Assembly: GCA_036337945.1 (NCBI GenBank)
Contig: JAYZDF010000035.1
Span: 1-64,000 of the forward strand
DNA: 64,000 nucleotides
Origin: JAYZDF01 sp036337945
Lineage (GTDB): Bacteria; Myxococcota; Kuafuiibacteriia; Kuafuiibacteriales; Kuafuiibacteriaceae
Direction of reading: 5' to 3'
The position numbers were made by a program, and so were the translations under genes. Positions 17,699 through 26,967 of this stretch are shown here, piece after piece. Numbering within the stretch: the first letter of the stretch is position 1; each line of letters starts with the position of its first letter. Below the pieces are notes generated by a model. It was given only the letters and a program-made list of their open reading frames with translations. It had not been told where the DNA came from and ran no database searches.

Positions 17699-19633
17699 TT
17701 ATTGTGCGATGCGCAAGTTGACCGAGAACGAGCCAACTACGACGTTATCAAAAGTTTTTCTTGAGGGGGTTCCAAGAACTTCAGTCACTTTCGCTGTGGT
17801 GGCGGTCGTCCTCGATTGTAAGAGAGTTCGTTGAGACAGAGGCAGATCACTGTATACCTCTACCCGATTTCGTAAGCCTGGTTTCTTCACGTAGGCTCGA
17901 GCGTACAGACCACGTCCGGGCCTACGGTCCGCGAGGACACCAAGAAGTTCGTCGAGGCTCCGAGGTTGAAAGCCACCCACGGCATTGGCGTCGCGCCGAT
18001 CAAGCTCTACCGAGCCTCCGACAAAAACAGTCACGGATTTTTCAGCGGTTTTTGGGATCGTCACTTCTATATTTTGGGTCCGCATTTCTCCGAGGTAATC
18101 CTTCAAATAAACGACAAACGAAATTTTTTCTCCGGGTCTGGCCCAAGCCTTTTCGGGAGTAACCGATTCGATGTAGCTAACTTCGACTTCAGGGCGAACA
18201 TGCGCTTCAACCTCTATGGCATCAATATCCGCTGGGTCAAAATCGTTCGTTACGATCAGGCGCACAAGGGTTCCTATGTCCACAGATACAAAGTCTCCCA
18301 GTTGCTCAGGAGCTTCCGCCGCGTAGGTGTCTTGGACAGAGAGGGTTCGATCACGAGTCTGGATCTTCACAGTCATATCTATTGTGCCGCCTGGTTCATG
18401 CCCAAGTCGATTTGTTACCGCACTTCGCGCAGCAACCATCGCCAGCATCGGAGTCCACTGAGGATGCCGAGTGACTTCCACATCGAATTTTGACGAGACC
18501 ATGTTCTTGTCCTTGTCATGTCTGTGAACCCGAACCGAGACGGGCAGCATAGGGGCTACATCGGTGAAGTTTCCAGCAATTGCTGTCATACGGTCATGCG
18601 TTATCGTACCTACTTCAAGGGCAGGAGCAGCTTGCTTATAGGAACCGCTCGCAGAAGCAAGCGTGTTCAGGATGGCTGACGTGGCCATTGGAAAGGTCGT
18701 GTGTCCTTCACCGAAAAACGGGTGGCCAAATCCTAAAACTCGACCGTTCTCCACATAGGTAGTCGTTCCGACGGCGCTCATCGTCATATCACCACGCATA
18801 AGAACTACGGAGATCGGAGAAGCGGGGGCGATGGGAGCAGCCTTCACACCAGCGGCTTCGGAAGGAACGTTTTCATCAAGTTTTCCAGTGTGACGGGGAG
18901 ATTGCTGCGACGTCTGGCTGTTGGAAACCGCCCCAAATTGAACCTCCATCCCAACTTTACTCAATTCTTTTTGCAAAAAGTTTTGAAGGGCAGGATGGGC
19001 TCCTCCAACGACTACCGGGGTTTCGATGGGTCGTAATTTGGAGTCAGTCATCATACGAGGATTTGGGAAGTGCAGGGCGGACCGTTTGGAAGTTCGATTT
19101 CTCAACTCTTGAATATCGACCTTTTTACTCGGTTCTTTCGAAACACGTCGGGCTCGCTTTCGTTTGGTTTTCTTGCCTGAAAGAGAAACAGAATTGGTGT
19201 AAATCTCAAGCATATCCTCAATCGGGGTGATGCCAGCGATAGGCTCTTTGGAAAAACGACCAAAGCGATAGGAAACAGCGCCTAAGAGTCGCCCGTCAAT
19301 ATACACGGGGCTGCCACTCATTCCCGAAATCACCCCCGTAAACTCAATCTTTTTCCCGGAAAGTTTTGCGAGGATTACGTCTTTGTCAGCACCCAACATG
19401 CCTTTCATCAGTCCAAGTACTTCGAATCTAAATTCCTCGGCCTTGTCCCCTTGAAAGACGGTGTAACCGACACCCGTCATTCCTGTTTTCAGCTCAGCCA
19501 TGCTGAATATCTCAGACTTCTTTGTTACGGGGAAACCGTTGGAAAATTTTACGGATTGGGCGGTGGCGGTCGACGAGTAGAAGAAAATCCCCAAAAGTAT
19601 CGACGTGACTGCATAGTAAATTCTTTGCTGCAT
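17699..19633 (-). CDS. SpoIVB-like peptidase S55 domain protein
   Basis: 644 residues from ATG 19633; a longer frame reaches 19717 but would overlap the divergent biotinyl gene. A signal peptide lies at ~4-25 (YYAVTSILLGIFFYSSTATA). The S55-type core has GMTGVGYTVFQG (~50-61), GVISGMSGSPVYIDGRLLGA with the candidate nucleophile S107, KEPIAGITPIEDML, and a later GFGHPFFGEGHTTFP with H304, the candidate general base. Such proteins are self-cleaving or regulatory serine proteases of the envelope. In SpoIVB the catalytic His precedes the Ser; here the order appears reversed. The C-terminal part (~430-644) is beta-rich. It probably forms an operon with the propeller gene downstream. Confidence 0.75.
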   Translation of the reverse strand: MQQRIYYAVTSILLGIFFYSSTATAQSVKFSNGFPVTKKSEIFSMAELKTGMTGVGYTVFQGDKAEEFRFEVLGLMKGMLGADKDVILAKLSGKKIEFTGVISGMSGSPVYIDGRLLGAVSYRFGRFSKEPIAGITPIEDMLEIYTNSVSLSGKKTKRKRARRVSKEPSKKVDIQELRNRTSKRSALHFPNPRMMTDSKLRPIETPVVVGGAHPALQNFLQKELSKVGMEVQFGAVSNSQTSQQSPRHTGKLDENVPSEAAGVKAAPIAPASPISVVLMRGDMTMSAVGTTTYVENGRVLGFGHPFFGEGHTTFPMATSAILNTLASASGSYKQAAPALEVGTITHDRMTAIAGNFTDVAPMLPVSVRVHRHDKDKNMVSSKFDVEVTRHPQWTPMLAMVAARSAVTNRLGHEPGGTIDMTVKIQTRDRTLSVQDTYAAEAPEQLGDFVSVDIGTLVRLIVTNDFDPADIDAIEVEAHVRPEVEVSYIESVTPEKAWARPGEKISFVVYLKDYLGEMRTQNIEVTIPKTAEKSVTVFVGGSVELDRRDANAVGGFQPRSLDELLGVLADRRPGRGLYARAYVKKPGLRNRVEVYSDLPLSQRTLLQSRTTATTAKVTEVLGTPSRKTFDNVVVGSFSVNLRIAQ

Positions 19634-19706
19634 CAATGTTCTCTGTAGATAGCTTAAAGGCACAGAAAAATTCCCGCAACCATTGAAGATTTCAGGATGA
19701 CCCGTT

Positions 19707-19937
19707 ATGACAACCACGATGATTGAAATAGCCGCTCATATCACTGGGACCGTGTGGAAAATTGAAGTTAACGTTGGCGATGAGGTCGACGAAGGCGACG
19801 TTGTTGCCATTTTGGAGTCTATGAAGATGGAAATGCCTGTTGAAGTAGACGATGCCGGGACAGTGAAGGAAATAAGGGTAAAAGAGGGTCAAGCCATCGC
19901 TGAAGGCGATGTTATTGCCGTTCTCGAAGAATCTTAG
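19707..19937 (+). CDS. stand-alone biotinyl carrier protein
   Basis: 76 residues forming a single biotinyl/lipoyl domain. ESMKMEMP carries the biotinylated Lys, within the expected symmetric hammerhead (VWKIEVNVGDEVDEGDVV before, VKEIRVKEGQAIAEGDVI after). It would carry biotin-bound CO2 for an acyl-CoA or other biotin carboxylase, none of which is encoded in this window. An in-frame ATG at 19719 could also be the start (MIEIAAHITG). It is divergent from the S55 protease and converges on the symporter gene. Confidence 0.92.
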   Translation: MTTTMIEIAAHITGTVWKIEVNVGDEVDEGDVVAILESMKMEMPVEVDDAGTVKEIRVKEGQAIAEGDVIAVLEES

Positions 19938-19958
19938 ATGCCGAGAGTCCCCGCAGCG

Positions 19959-21569
19959 TTAGTTCTTATAACGCTTGATTTCTCCACTCGCGAGTCGACT
20001 AAAATAGCTGCCTAGCTCTTCTTTTACGATTGGCATCAAGAAGTATAAACCGATGATGTTTACCAGGGCCATCGCAAAAATCGAGGCATCAGAGAAGTCG
20101 ATGACTGGGCCAAGGTTGGTCGCCGCTCCAATCACAACAAATACGCAGAAGATAATTTTGAACAACAGTTGGGTTCGGGGAGCCTCTCCAAACAAGTAAC
20201 CCCATGCCTTCAAGCCGTAATAAGACCAGGAAATCATAGTCGAGAATGCGAATAGTACGACTGAAATGGCTAGAAGGTACGGAAACCAGCTGATTACGCT
20301 TTCAAAGGCCGCAGAAGTCAGCGCCACCCCGGATAATCCACCCTGAGTCGCGATATTCTTACCTTCCCACACGTACATCCCAGTAGTCGCATCCATTTGA
20401 AGCTGGCCAGTGATGATGATCACCAACGCAGTCATCGTACAAATGACAACAGTGTCGATGAACGGTTCGAGCAGAGAGACAAGGCCTTCTGTGATCGGCT
20501 CATTGGTTTTAACTGCCGAGTGCGCAATGGCTGCGGAGCCGACACCCGCTTCATTAGAGAAAGCGGCACGTTTAAAGCCCTGTATTAGGGCGCCCACAAT
20601 ACCACCTGCAATTCCCACGTCAGTAAAGGCGCCACGGAAGATTTCTCCAAACGCCCAAGGCAGTTTACCAATATTCATCACGATGATGACCAGTGCAGAA
20701 ATCACGTAGAGAACGGCCATCAGAGGAACAATTTTCTCCGTGACGTTCGCGATCGATTTAATGCCGCCGACAATAACGAGGAAGACTACCGCGGCCAGTA
20801 TCAGACCGGTAATCCAGCCACTTCCTGCCAAGACACTGGAATCTCCGCCCGTCACGCCAACCAGCTGAGCATGCGCTTGATTCGCTTGGAACATATTCCC
20901 GCCACCGAAAGCACCGAAAATGCAGAATACTGCAAACATGACGGCAAGCACTTTCCCAAGTCCGGATTTTTCGTCGCCGAAGCGGGCCTTGAAACCGTGA
21001 GAAAGATAAAACATTGGTCCACCAGAGACTGAGCCGTCCTCATTTTCTCGGCGGAATTTGACGCCAAGGGTACATTCACAGAATTTGGATGCCATTCCGA
21101 GAAGCCCAGCCAAAATCATCCAGAAGGTCGCACCAGGACCACCGATGCTCACGGCTACCGCCACACCGGCGATATTCCCGAGGCCGACTGTTCCCGAAAG
21201 AGCTGTAGCCAAAGCTTGAAAATGACTCACTTCGCCTTTGTCGTCGGGATTGCTGTAATCGCCTTTTACAAGGTCAATCGCATGCTTGAAGCCGCGAACC
21301 TGAATTAAGCCGAAATAGATTGTGAAGATCGTTGCGGCGATGACCAGCCATCCCACAATCAGTGGGAAACTTGTACCTGCGAAATCGACCGAGTAAAAAA
21401 TCAACCCGACGAATGGTCCTGTGAAATCACCGAAGAACTTATTGATCGTCGCATCGAGAGAATCCGCTTTGGCGTCCTCGGCGAAGGCTAAGGCTGGCAC
21501 GAGAACGTTGATCAGCATGGCGATAAATATGGCCCTTAGTTTCGACATTGTTGGCTTATTGAAATTCAT
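19959..21569 (-). CDS. sodium:alanine symporter (AGCS family)
   Basis: Na+-coupled uptake of alanine or glycine through the inner membrane. 536 residues from ATG 21569, chosen because GAGGAG lies 9 nt upstream; a longer frame starts at 21659. An N-terminal hydrophobic segment that may be cleaved (MLINVLVPALAFA) precedes the transporter core. Family signatures are GTVGLGNIAGVAVAVSIGGPGATFWM (cited as its two halves), the GGPMFYLSHGF loop and AAFSNEAGVGSAAIAHSAVK. About 11 membrane helices are apparent. It stands alone between the biotinyl and O-antigen ligase genes. Confidence 0.93.
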   Translation of the reverse strand: MNFNKPTMSKLRAIFIAMLINVLVPALAFAEDAKADSLDATINKFFGDFTGPFVGLIFYSVDFAGTSFPLIVGWLVIAATIFTIYFGLIQVRGFKHAIDLVKGDYSNPDDKGEVSHFQALATALSGTVGLGNIAGVAVAVSIGGPGATFWMILAGLLGMASKFCECTLGVKFRRENEDGSVSGGPMFYLSHGFKARFGDEKSGLGKVLAVMFAVFCIFGAFGGGNMFQANQAHAQLVGVTGGDSSVLAGSGWITGLILAAVVFLVIVGGIKSIANVTEKIVPLMAVLYVISALVIIVMNIGKLPWAFGEIFRGAFTDVGIAGGIVGALIQGFKRAAFSNEAGVGSAAIAHSAVKTNEPITEGLVSLLEPFIDTVVICTMTALVIIITGQLQMDATTGMYVWEGKNIATQGGLSGVALTSAAFESVISWFPYLLAISVVLFAFSTMISWSYYGLKAWGYLFGEAPRTQLLFKIIFCVFVVIGAATNLGPVIDFSDASIFAMALVNIIGLYFLMPIVKEELGSYFSRLASGEIKRYKN

Positions 21570-21719
21570 GTTCGAAAACTCCTCGGGGTAACACCCGTTG
21601 TCAGACGGGAATCTTCCAGGGAAGTCCTCAGATGTCAACCTAACGGGGCGCTTGCTCACAACCGCACGAGATTATTGTTTTTGAGAGTGTTATCGCGCAT
21701 CAGCTCGCGAAAACTTTTG

Positions 21720-24416
21720 TCATTGACCGCTCGAAGTTGAGGTCTTCAGGGCTTTGTCCCGTTCAAAGTCTGCTTTGAAACGAGCCAATACCCGATCTTT
21801 ACGCTTGTCGTAGCTCGCTGCTCGCTTGAAGTATTTCTCTGCGTTCGTAAAGTCGCCTTTTTTATGATAGCAGCGCGCTGCCGTCCTCAGGGCATTAAGA
21901 TTGTTCCCCCGAACATCGAGCACCCACAGAGCGTCTTTCAATGCCTCATCGTAATCTTTTTTGTGGTTGAGCTTGAGCACCGCGAGATTTGCACGAACAG
22001 GTCCAAGGTGTGGACTATGCGAAAGACCGCGCTCCAATGCATCAATCGCGTCATCCGACCGATTCGAACCGTAATATAACTGAAACAACGAGATGAATAT
22101 GTTTTCTGGTGCCCACGCATGATTGAGCGCTGCATAAAGATTTTTTTCAGCTTCCTCTAGATAGTCTGCTGCAACCTTCCGTAGGCGAGCTGATTTTTGT
22201 GCCTCTCCCTCGCGCTGAGCTTTGGCTGCCGCTTGACGATACTGGTTCGCGGCTTGACGATAGGTGCTTCCTAAATTCTGTCGATAGTAGCTTTCCTCTG
22301 GGTTGATCTTAATCGCTGCTTTCACGTTATTAATCTTATCTTGTAAGCTTCTAGCAGGCCCGACGAAGGCGCGTTCTGCATCGTGTAGACGGTGGATGCT
22401 CGACACTGACAGGTAAAAAGGAATCGCGATAATCACCGCCATTACGATGTAACCTGGTCCAGCCGGCCCCATTCGCGGTACCTCTTTCCCTCTCCAGGCT
22501 GCGAATTGACGTCTTAGGTGGTGGAAGATGGGTTCCCGCGGCTCGCTATTGGCGGGTTCAAAAAACGTCGCTGCAGTCCCTAAAATGAAATAGAGAAAGA
22601 CGGAACAAGCCACCGAGTCGAACCCCGCAATCGAGTAGACCGAATAGCTAAAAAACGAGAGAACCACTCCAAAAGCGATAGCGCGCGTCGATCGTGACTC
22701 AGACTCGTCGCGAAACTTCTTCCAGGCCGAAGACAAAAGCCGCCAAAGCATCCAGAGATAGGCAAACAGTCCCACCAAACCGCACGATGCAAGCAGATAG
22801 AGATAATTATTGTGCGGATTGTCGTGATTGGTCATCGGATCTAAAGCTTCGAGCTTTTTACTCTTGTGGCTCATAAAAGCGTAGCGATACGTTTCGATGC
22901 CAATGCCAAATGGCCAAACCAAAATTTGACGAAGCCCAACAGGCAACCAGTCGCTTTTTTCTGCATCAGGAGCCTGAATTTTCTCCGGAACCTTCGCGAA
23001 ATAAACGCTACGATCTTCTGCTTGCCGGGCTAGGGTAGCTGAATGATTGACCAGAACGCGTGGGCTTTCACCCCAAAGGTAAGGGCGTGTGCCTTGTCCC
23101 TGACCGTAGACCGTTTTTTCGGGCATGAAAGCGTAAGGGATAGATTTCACGGTTCTCGAAACCAGATGGTTCGGCGCAATAACCAAAATAAATAAAAAGA
23201 ACGCGACAGCGACTGCGCCCATTGAGCCATAACTGACGTTACGCACTTTCTTGAAAAGCGCTTCGTTGTCAGAGAACAAGAACGGTAGAAGGGCGAACAT
23301 GCCGAAGATCGCCGCTGCAGTTCCCACCCAGGCACCGCGTGTTCGAGTCGTATACAGTCCAACCAACATCAATAGTGCGAGGGCCATTAGCCCCCCGGCG
23401 CCCGCGGCATCGCATAACTTGCGCCCTGACTCCGACTCCAGTTTACACCAGCGCGGCCCATAACTTCCGAGAAGTCCGAAGCTCACCAAAAACCCAATTC
23501 CAAAGACGATACCGGTCATGAAATAACGTTGACGAGCTGCTTTGCCGATAGATGAGACTTCCCAGGTATCATGAAGCGTGCCGGGTACTATGAACAGGGT
23601 TCCGATTAACAGAAGCCCGATGAGCCAGAAGACAGCCGCCTGAGCATTGAACCGAAATGTCTTTTCTTCGCTATCATCGGTAAGTTTCGCTTCGAACCAA
23701 GTTTGCGCCGCTGCGACAGTCGCGACCATCATAGATAGGGGAAAAATTAAGGCCAAAGAGTTGCCGGCAAAGGTTGCATTTCCCAAGGTGGCGTACACTT
23801 TATTATGTGGCTTTTTGAAGAAACCCCAGGGATCCATACCCTGAGATTGTAAGAACGCGTGAGCACTCATTATTGCCCCGAACGCCGTTATGACCATCAA
23901 GGCTGCACGAGCGCGCTCTCGGGTTCTCAGGCAGGTTGCCGTGACGACAAACAAGCCGAAGCAGGCCATGATCCCCTGAAACCCAAATTGACGCTCATAT
24001 ACACCCGTCCAGCTCATCCATGGGTCGATAGAGAATAAGGTTGAAATTCCAACAGCTGTGACAACAGCCGTAACCGGGGCCACAAAGTTTCGAATGCTCT
24101 TCCAAGCAAATCCAAAAACAGACCCCCACGCGAGCCAGAGTAAGAAGGCTACACATCCACCCGTTTTCAGGTACAAAGCCTTAGGAATATCGAACACCCG
24201 ATTTACATTCATTTCAAACTTGAGGGCGACATATCCGACGGTAATCGCAGCGAGTATTACGAGCGGCGTTTCCACAACCCAAAATGGCGTATCAAACTCT
24301 TCGGCCGAGGAAAGTTTCTTCCGAGATGCTTTAGGGTCAATATTTTCCACATTCTGCTGTTTCGAACGTTGACGCTCTGCCTTACGCTCGGCTTTTTGTC
24401 GGGACTTACGACTCAT
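21720..24416 (-). CDS. O-antigen ligase-like polytopic membrane protein with C-terminal TPRs
   Basis: 898 residues from ATG 24416 (MSRKSRQKAERKAERQRSKQ, a highly basic cytoplasmic start). A longer frame begins at 24584 but would overlap the promoter of ffh. About a dozen membrane helices lie at ~50-700. A large loop (~415-540) contains PYLWGESPRVLVN and a YRYAFMSHKS segment, and NHDNPHNNYLYLLASCGLVG is the Wzy_C/O-antigen ligase signature His region. The C-terminal ~200 residues are TPR repeats (EESYYRQNLGSTYRQAANQY, DALWVLDVRGNNLNALRTA, FTNAEKYFKRAASYD). Predicted to transfer or polymerise undecaprenyl-linked glycans; the acceptor is unknown. Confidence 0.85.
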   Translation of the reverse strand: MSRKSRQKAERKAERQRSKQQNVENIDPKASRKKLSSAEEFDTPFWVVETPLVILAAITVGYVALKFEMNVNRVFDIPKALYLKTGGCVAFLLWLAWGSVFGFAWKSIRNFVAPVTAVVTAVGISTLFSIDPWMSWTGVYERQFGFQGIMACFGLFVVTATCLRTRERARAALMVITAFGAIMSAHAFLQSQGMDPWGFFKKPHNKVYATLGNATFAGNSLALIFPLSMMVATVAAAQTWFEAKLTDDSEEKTFRFNAQAAVFWLIGLLLIGTLFIVPGTLHDTWEVSSIGKAARQRYFMTGIVFGIGFLVSFGLLGSYGPRWCKLESESGRKLCDAAGAGGLMALALLMLVGLYTTRTRGAWVGTAAAIFGMFALLPFLFSDNEALFKKVRNVSYGSMGAVAVAFFLFILVIAPNHLVSRTVKSIPYAFMPEKTVYGQGQGTRPYLWGESPRVLVNHSATLARQAEDRSVYFAKVPEKIQAPDAEKSDWLPVGLRQILVWPFGIGIETYRYAFMSHKSKKLEALDPMTNHDNPHNNYLYLLASCGLVGLFAYLWMLWRLLSSAWKKFRDESESRSTRAIAFGVVLSFFSYSVYSIAGFDSVACSVFLYFILGTAATFFEPANSEPREPIFHHLRRQFAAWRGKEVPRMGPAGPGYIVMAVIIAIPFYLSVSSIHRLHDAERAFVGPARSLQDKINNVKAAIKINPEESYYRQNLGSTYRQAANQYRQAAAKAQREGEAQKSARLRKVAADYLEEAEKNLYAALNHAWAPENIFISLFQLYYGSNRSDDAIDALERGLSHSPHLGPVRANLAVLKLNHKKDYDEALKDALWVLDVRGNNLNALRTAARCYHKKGDFTNAEKYFKRAASYDKRKDRVLARFKADFERDKALKTSTSSGQ

Positions 24417-24554
24417 GCGGCGTCTAGTAGCCTCGGTTCGAGGGCTCTGGCAACCAAAGATTCCGGGTAAGTTAGGGTAGATTCCGTAGGAAGTGAGCAG
24501 TTTCGTACTTCCGTGCTTGATTTCCGACGCCGGTGTCGCGATAAGGCCTCGTCC

Positions 24555-26171
24555 ATGTTTGAAGCGGTCACAAAGGGTTTCCAAGCAGCAAAGTCTAAAT
24601 TTTCCACCAACAAGGCTATTGCAGAGACCGATATTGAAGAAGCGATTCGAGACATTCGCCTGGCCCTTCTTGAGGCAGATGTCGATTTAGGGGTGACCAA
24701 AACATTCATTTCTGCGGTCAAAGAACGCGCGAAGGCCGAGATACTCCGTGGCACCGCCAAAATGGACGTAGAGGGCGAGACCAAAGAGATCACACCCTAC
24801 CATCGTTTTGTCGCTATCTGTCAGGAAGAGCTTGAACTTCTCATGGGGACGGAAGAGTCAGGCCTCGATTATATCCCAATGGGAGTAACAGCGGTCATGA
24901 TCGTAGGCCTTAAAGGCACCGGTAAAACGACTACCTCAGCAAAGATCGCGAAATACCTAAAAGAGCGTGAGAATAAAAAGGTTCTTATGGTCGCAGCTGA
25001 CGTTCAACGTCCAGCCGCCATTGACCAACTCGAACAGCTTGGTCAACGAATTGAGGTTCCCGTCTATGCTGAAAGAGGGGGCGACCCACTCGCATTGTGC
25101 GGAAATGCATTAGCCCGGGCAGGCAAGACGAAGCGAGATGTTGTTATCTTTGATACGGCGGGGCGTCTCGCGATTGACGAAGTCTTGATGAAAGAGCTGA
25201 AACTCATCAAAGACCGCACGAAGCCCCAAGAAATCCTTTTGGTCGTTGATTCAATGATCGGGCAGGATGCCGTTCGTACTGCCAAAGCTTTCGATGAGGC
25301 GCTAGGAATCACGGGCTTTATCATGACCAAACTCGATGGTGATGCGCGTGGAGGTGCAGCTTTATCCATCAAATCGATCACCCAAAAACCCATCAAATTT
25401 CTCGGTATGGGGGAGGGTATGGACGACATTGAGGCTTTTCGGGCCGAAGGGCTCGCATCCCGGATCTTAGGAATGGGTGACGTCGTTGGCTTGGTGCAAG
25501 AATTCGAACGCCATGTCGACCAGGATAAGGCTGAGGAAGACGCAGAACGAATGTTCCGAGGTCAATTTGACATGTCTGACTTCGTCGAACAGATTCAAAC
25601 GTTGCGAAAAATGGGGTCCCTAGGAGATCTACTAGACAAAATGCCCATGTTTGCAGGTGGGCTACCTGAAGGATTTCGTCCGGATGAGCGTGAATTTAAT
25701 AAAATAGAGTCCGTCTACAACTCAATGACTCCACTGGAACGCCGCCGCCCGGCGCTGATGCGAGTCGGCAATCGAATTGATCGTGTGGCAGCTGGTTGTG
25801 GTCGCACTAAAGAACAAGTCAACGACGTGCTTACACGGTTCGATACGATGAGGCGGATGATGATCGCTCTGGGAGACCAGCCCTCTTTACTCGCGCAAAT
25901 GCCCGGATTCGATCAGTTGGCCAAGGTTCGACAGCTGCGAGGGATGGATATGAGCGAATTGTTTGGTGATTTATTCGATTTACCTCCAGAAGAGCAATCC
26001 GAAGACTTCGCTATGGCGCCCGAGCCAGCCGACGACAAACCTAAGGAATATTTCTCCCATCTAGCAAACCCTAACAGCGGGAGTAGCTCGGGAGCGAAAA
26101 AGAAAAAGAACAAACAAAAGAAGGAGAAGAAAGCTCGAAAGAATGCACGAAAGAAAAATCGACGTCGATGA
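24555..26171 (+). CDS. ffh: signal recognition particle GTPase Ffh
   Basis: Binds signal sequences at the ribosome and hands them to FtsY at the membrane. The 538-residue protein starts at ATG 24555 (MFEAVTKGFQAAKSKF), the family-typical N-terminus; a longer frame from 24513 is not. The NG domain has GLKGTGKTTTSAKIA (~118), DVQRPAAIDQL, DTAGRLAIDEVLM and TKLDGDARGGAAL. The Met-rich M domain follows (~335-455: FDMSDFVEQIQTLRKMGSLG). The C-terminal ~26 residues are almost purely Lys/Arg/Asn, far more basic than most Ffh tails. rpsP, which often follows ffh, is not the next gene here. Confidence 0.98.
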   Translation: MFEAVTKGFQAAKSKFSTNKAIAETDIEEAIRDIRLALLEADVDLGVTKTFISAVKERAKAEILRGTAKMDVEGETKEITPYHRFVAICQEELELLMGTEESGLDYIPMGVTAVMIVGLKGTGKTTTSAKIAKYLKERENKKVLMVAADVQRPAAIDQLEQLGQRIEVPVYAERGGDPLALCGNALARAGKTKRDVVIFDTAGRLAIDEVLMKELKLIKDRTKPQEILLVVDSMIGQDAVRTAKAFDEALGITGFIMTKLDGDARGGAALSIKSITQKPIKFLGMGEGMDDIEAFRAEGLASRILGMGDVVGLVQEFERHVDQDKAEEDAERMFRGQFDMSDFVEQIQTLRKMGSLGDLLDKMPMFAGGLPEGFRPDEREFNKIESVYNSMTPLERRRPALMRVGNRIDRVAAGCGRTKEQVNDVLTRFDTMRRMMIALGDQPSLLAQMPGFDQLAKVRQLRGMDMSELFGDLFDLPPEEQSEDFAMAPEPADDKPKEYFSHLANPNSGSSSGAKKKKNKQKKEKKARKNARKKNRRR

Positions 26172-26213
26172 CCGATGAGATCTTTTCATTCTTTCGCTAG
26201 TATCGCGCCAGTT

Positions 26214-26858
26214 ATGAATCCTATGAAAACAGCAATAGCCGCTGCACTTGCAGCACTCACATTGAGCCTCGTTGCTCAGCCAAGCCACGCCGGAGACATC
26301 TCGGAGATTACTGCCAAGGAGTATTACGCGGCCAAGTATTACGCGGATGCTTTAGAAGACAAACGCATTCAAAAGATAAAGAGTGATGCAAAGAAGATGA
26401 AGAAGATCGCTCGCAGCATCAAAATGAAAGTGAGCGAACTCAAAGCAGCCCTCGAAAAAGTCGATGCTCTTACTGGGAAGGCATCGGATCTTGCAAAGTC
26501 AGCGATCGAAAGCGGTTTTGCTACTACGAGGGTAGACGGCCGTGTTCTGGATGTTCTTATCAACGACACAGAACCTAAACATGTTGTCGCCTACGTTCGG
26601 TTTCAGGCAAAAAACTCTCGTGAGGTCATTAAAGACGCTTCAACGATCGCAAATATTGTTCATACTAAAGCGCCTTTCATTTCAACGCTTTCGCTGGCAG
26701 CCATTCACCCAAAGGCCGCCAAAACGAGTAAAAAATCTGTCTGGGGAGCCAAAATTGGTTCGGACCGAATGCAAAACATCAACCCAAAGCGCATCGAAGA
26801 TTATGCAGAGCGGATGTACAAGCGACTCTTTGAGGTCGTCGAATCGAAACCATTTTAG
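26214..26858 (+). CDS. exported alpha-helical protein of unknown function
   Basis: 214 residues from ATG 26214; alternative starts are ATG 26175 and 26223. A clear signal peptide (MKTAIAAALAALTLSLVAQPSHA) with a cleavable SHA-GD site precedes a Lys-rich coiled region (~55-110). A C-terminal alpha/beta part includes VLINDTEPKHVVAYVRFQAKNS. No family recognised. It starts 42 bp after the Ffh stop and may share its transcript. Confidence 0.65.
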   Translation: MNPMKTAIAAALAALTLSLVAQPSHAGDISEITAKEYYAAKYYADALEDKRIQKIKSDAKKMKKIARSIKMKVSELKAALEKVDALTGKASDLAKSAIESGFATTRVDGRVLDVLINDTEPKHVVAYVRFQAKNSREVIKDASTIANIVHTKAPFISTLSLAAIHPKAAKTSKKSVWGAKIGSDRMQNINPKRIEDYAERMYKRLFEVVESKPF

Positions 26859-26967
26859 CTGACAAACCACACCCAAGGGTAAGTCCGAAGCCAGGGCGAT
26901 TATCGGGCAGAATTGACGCACGTCTTGGCGTCAAATAGTCTCTGGTTCGTAAAGGGCGCGAACTCGT

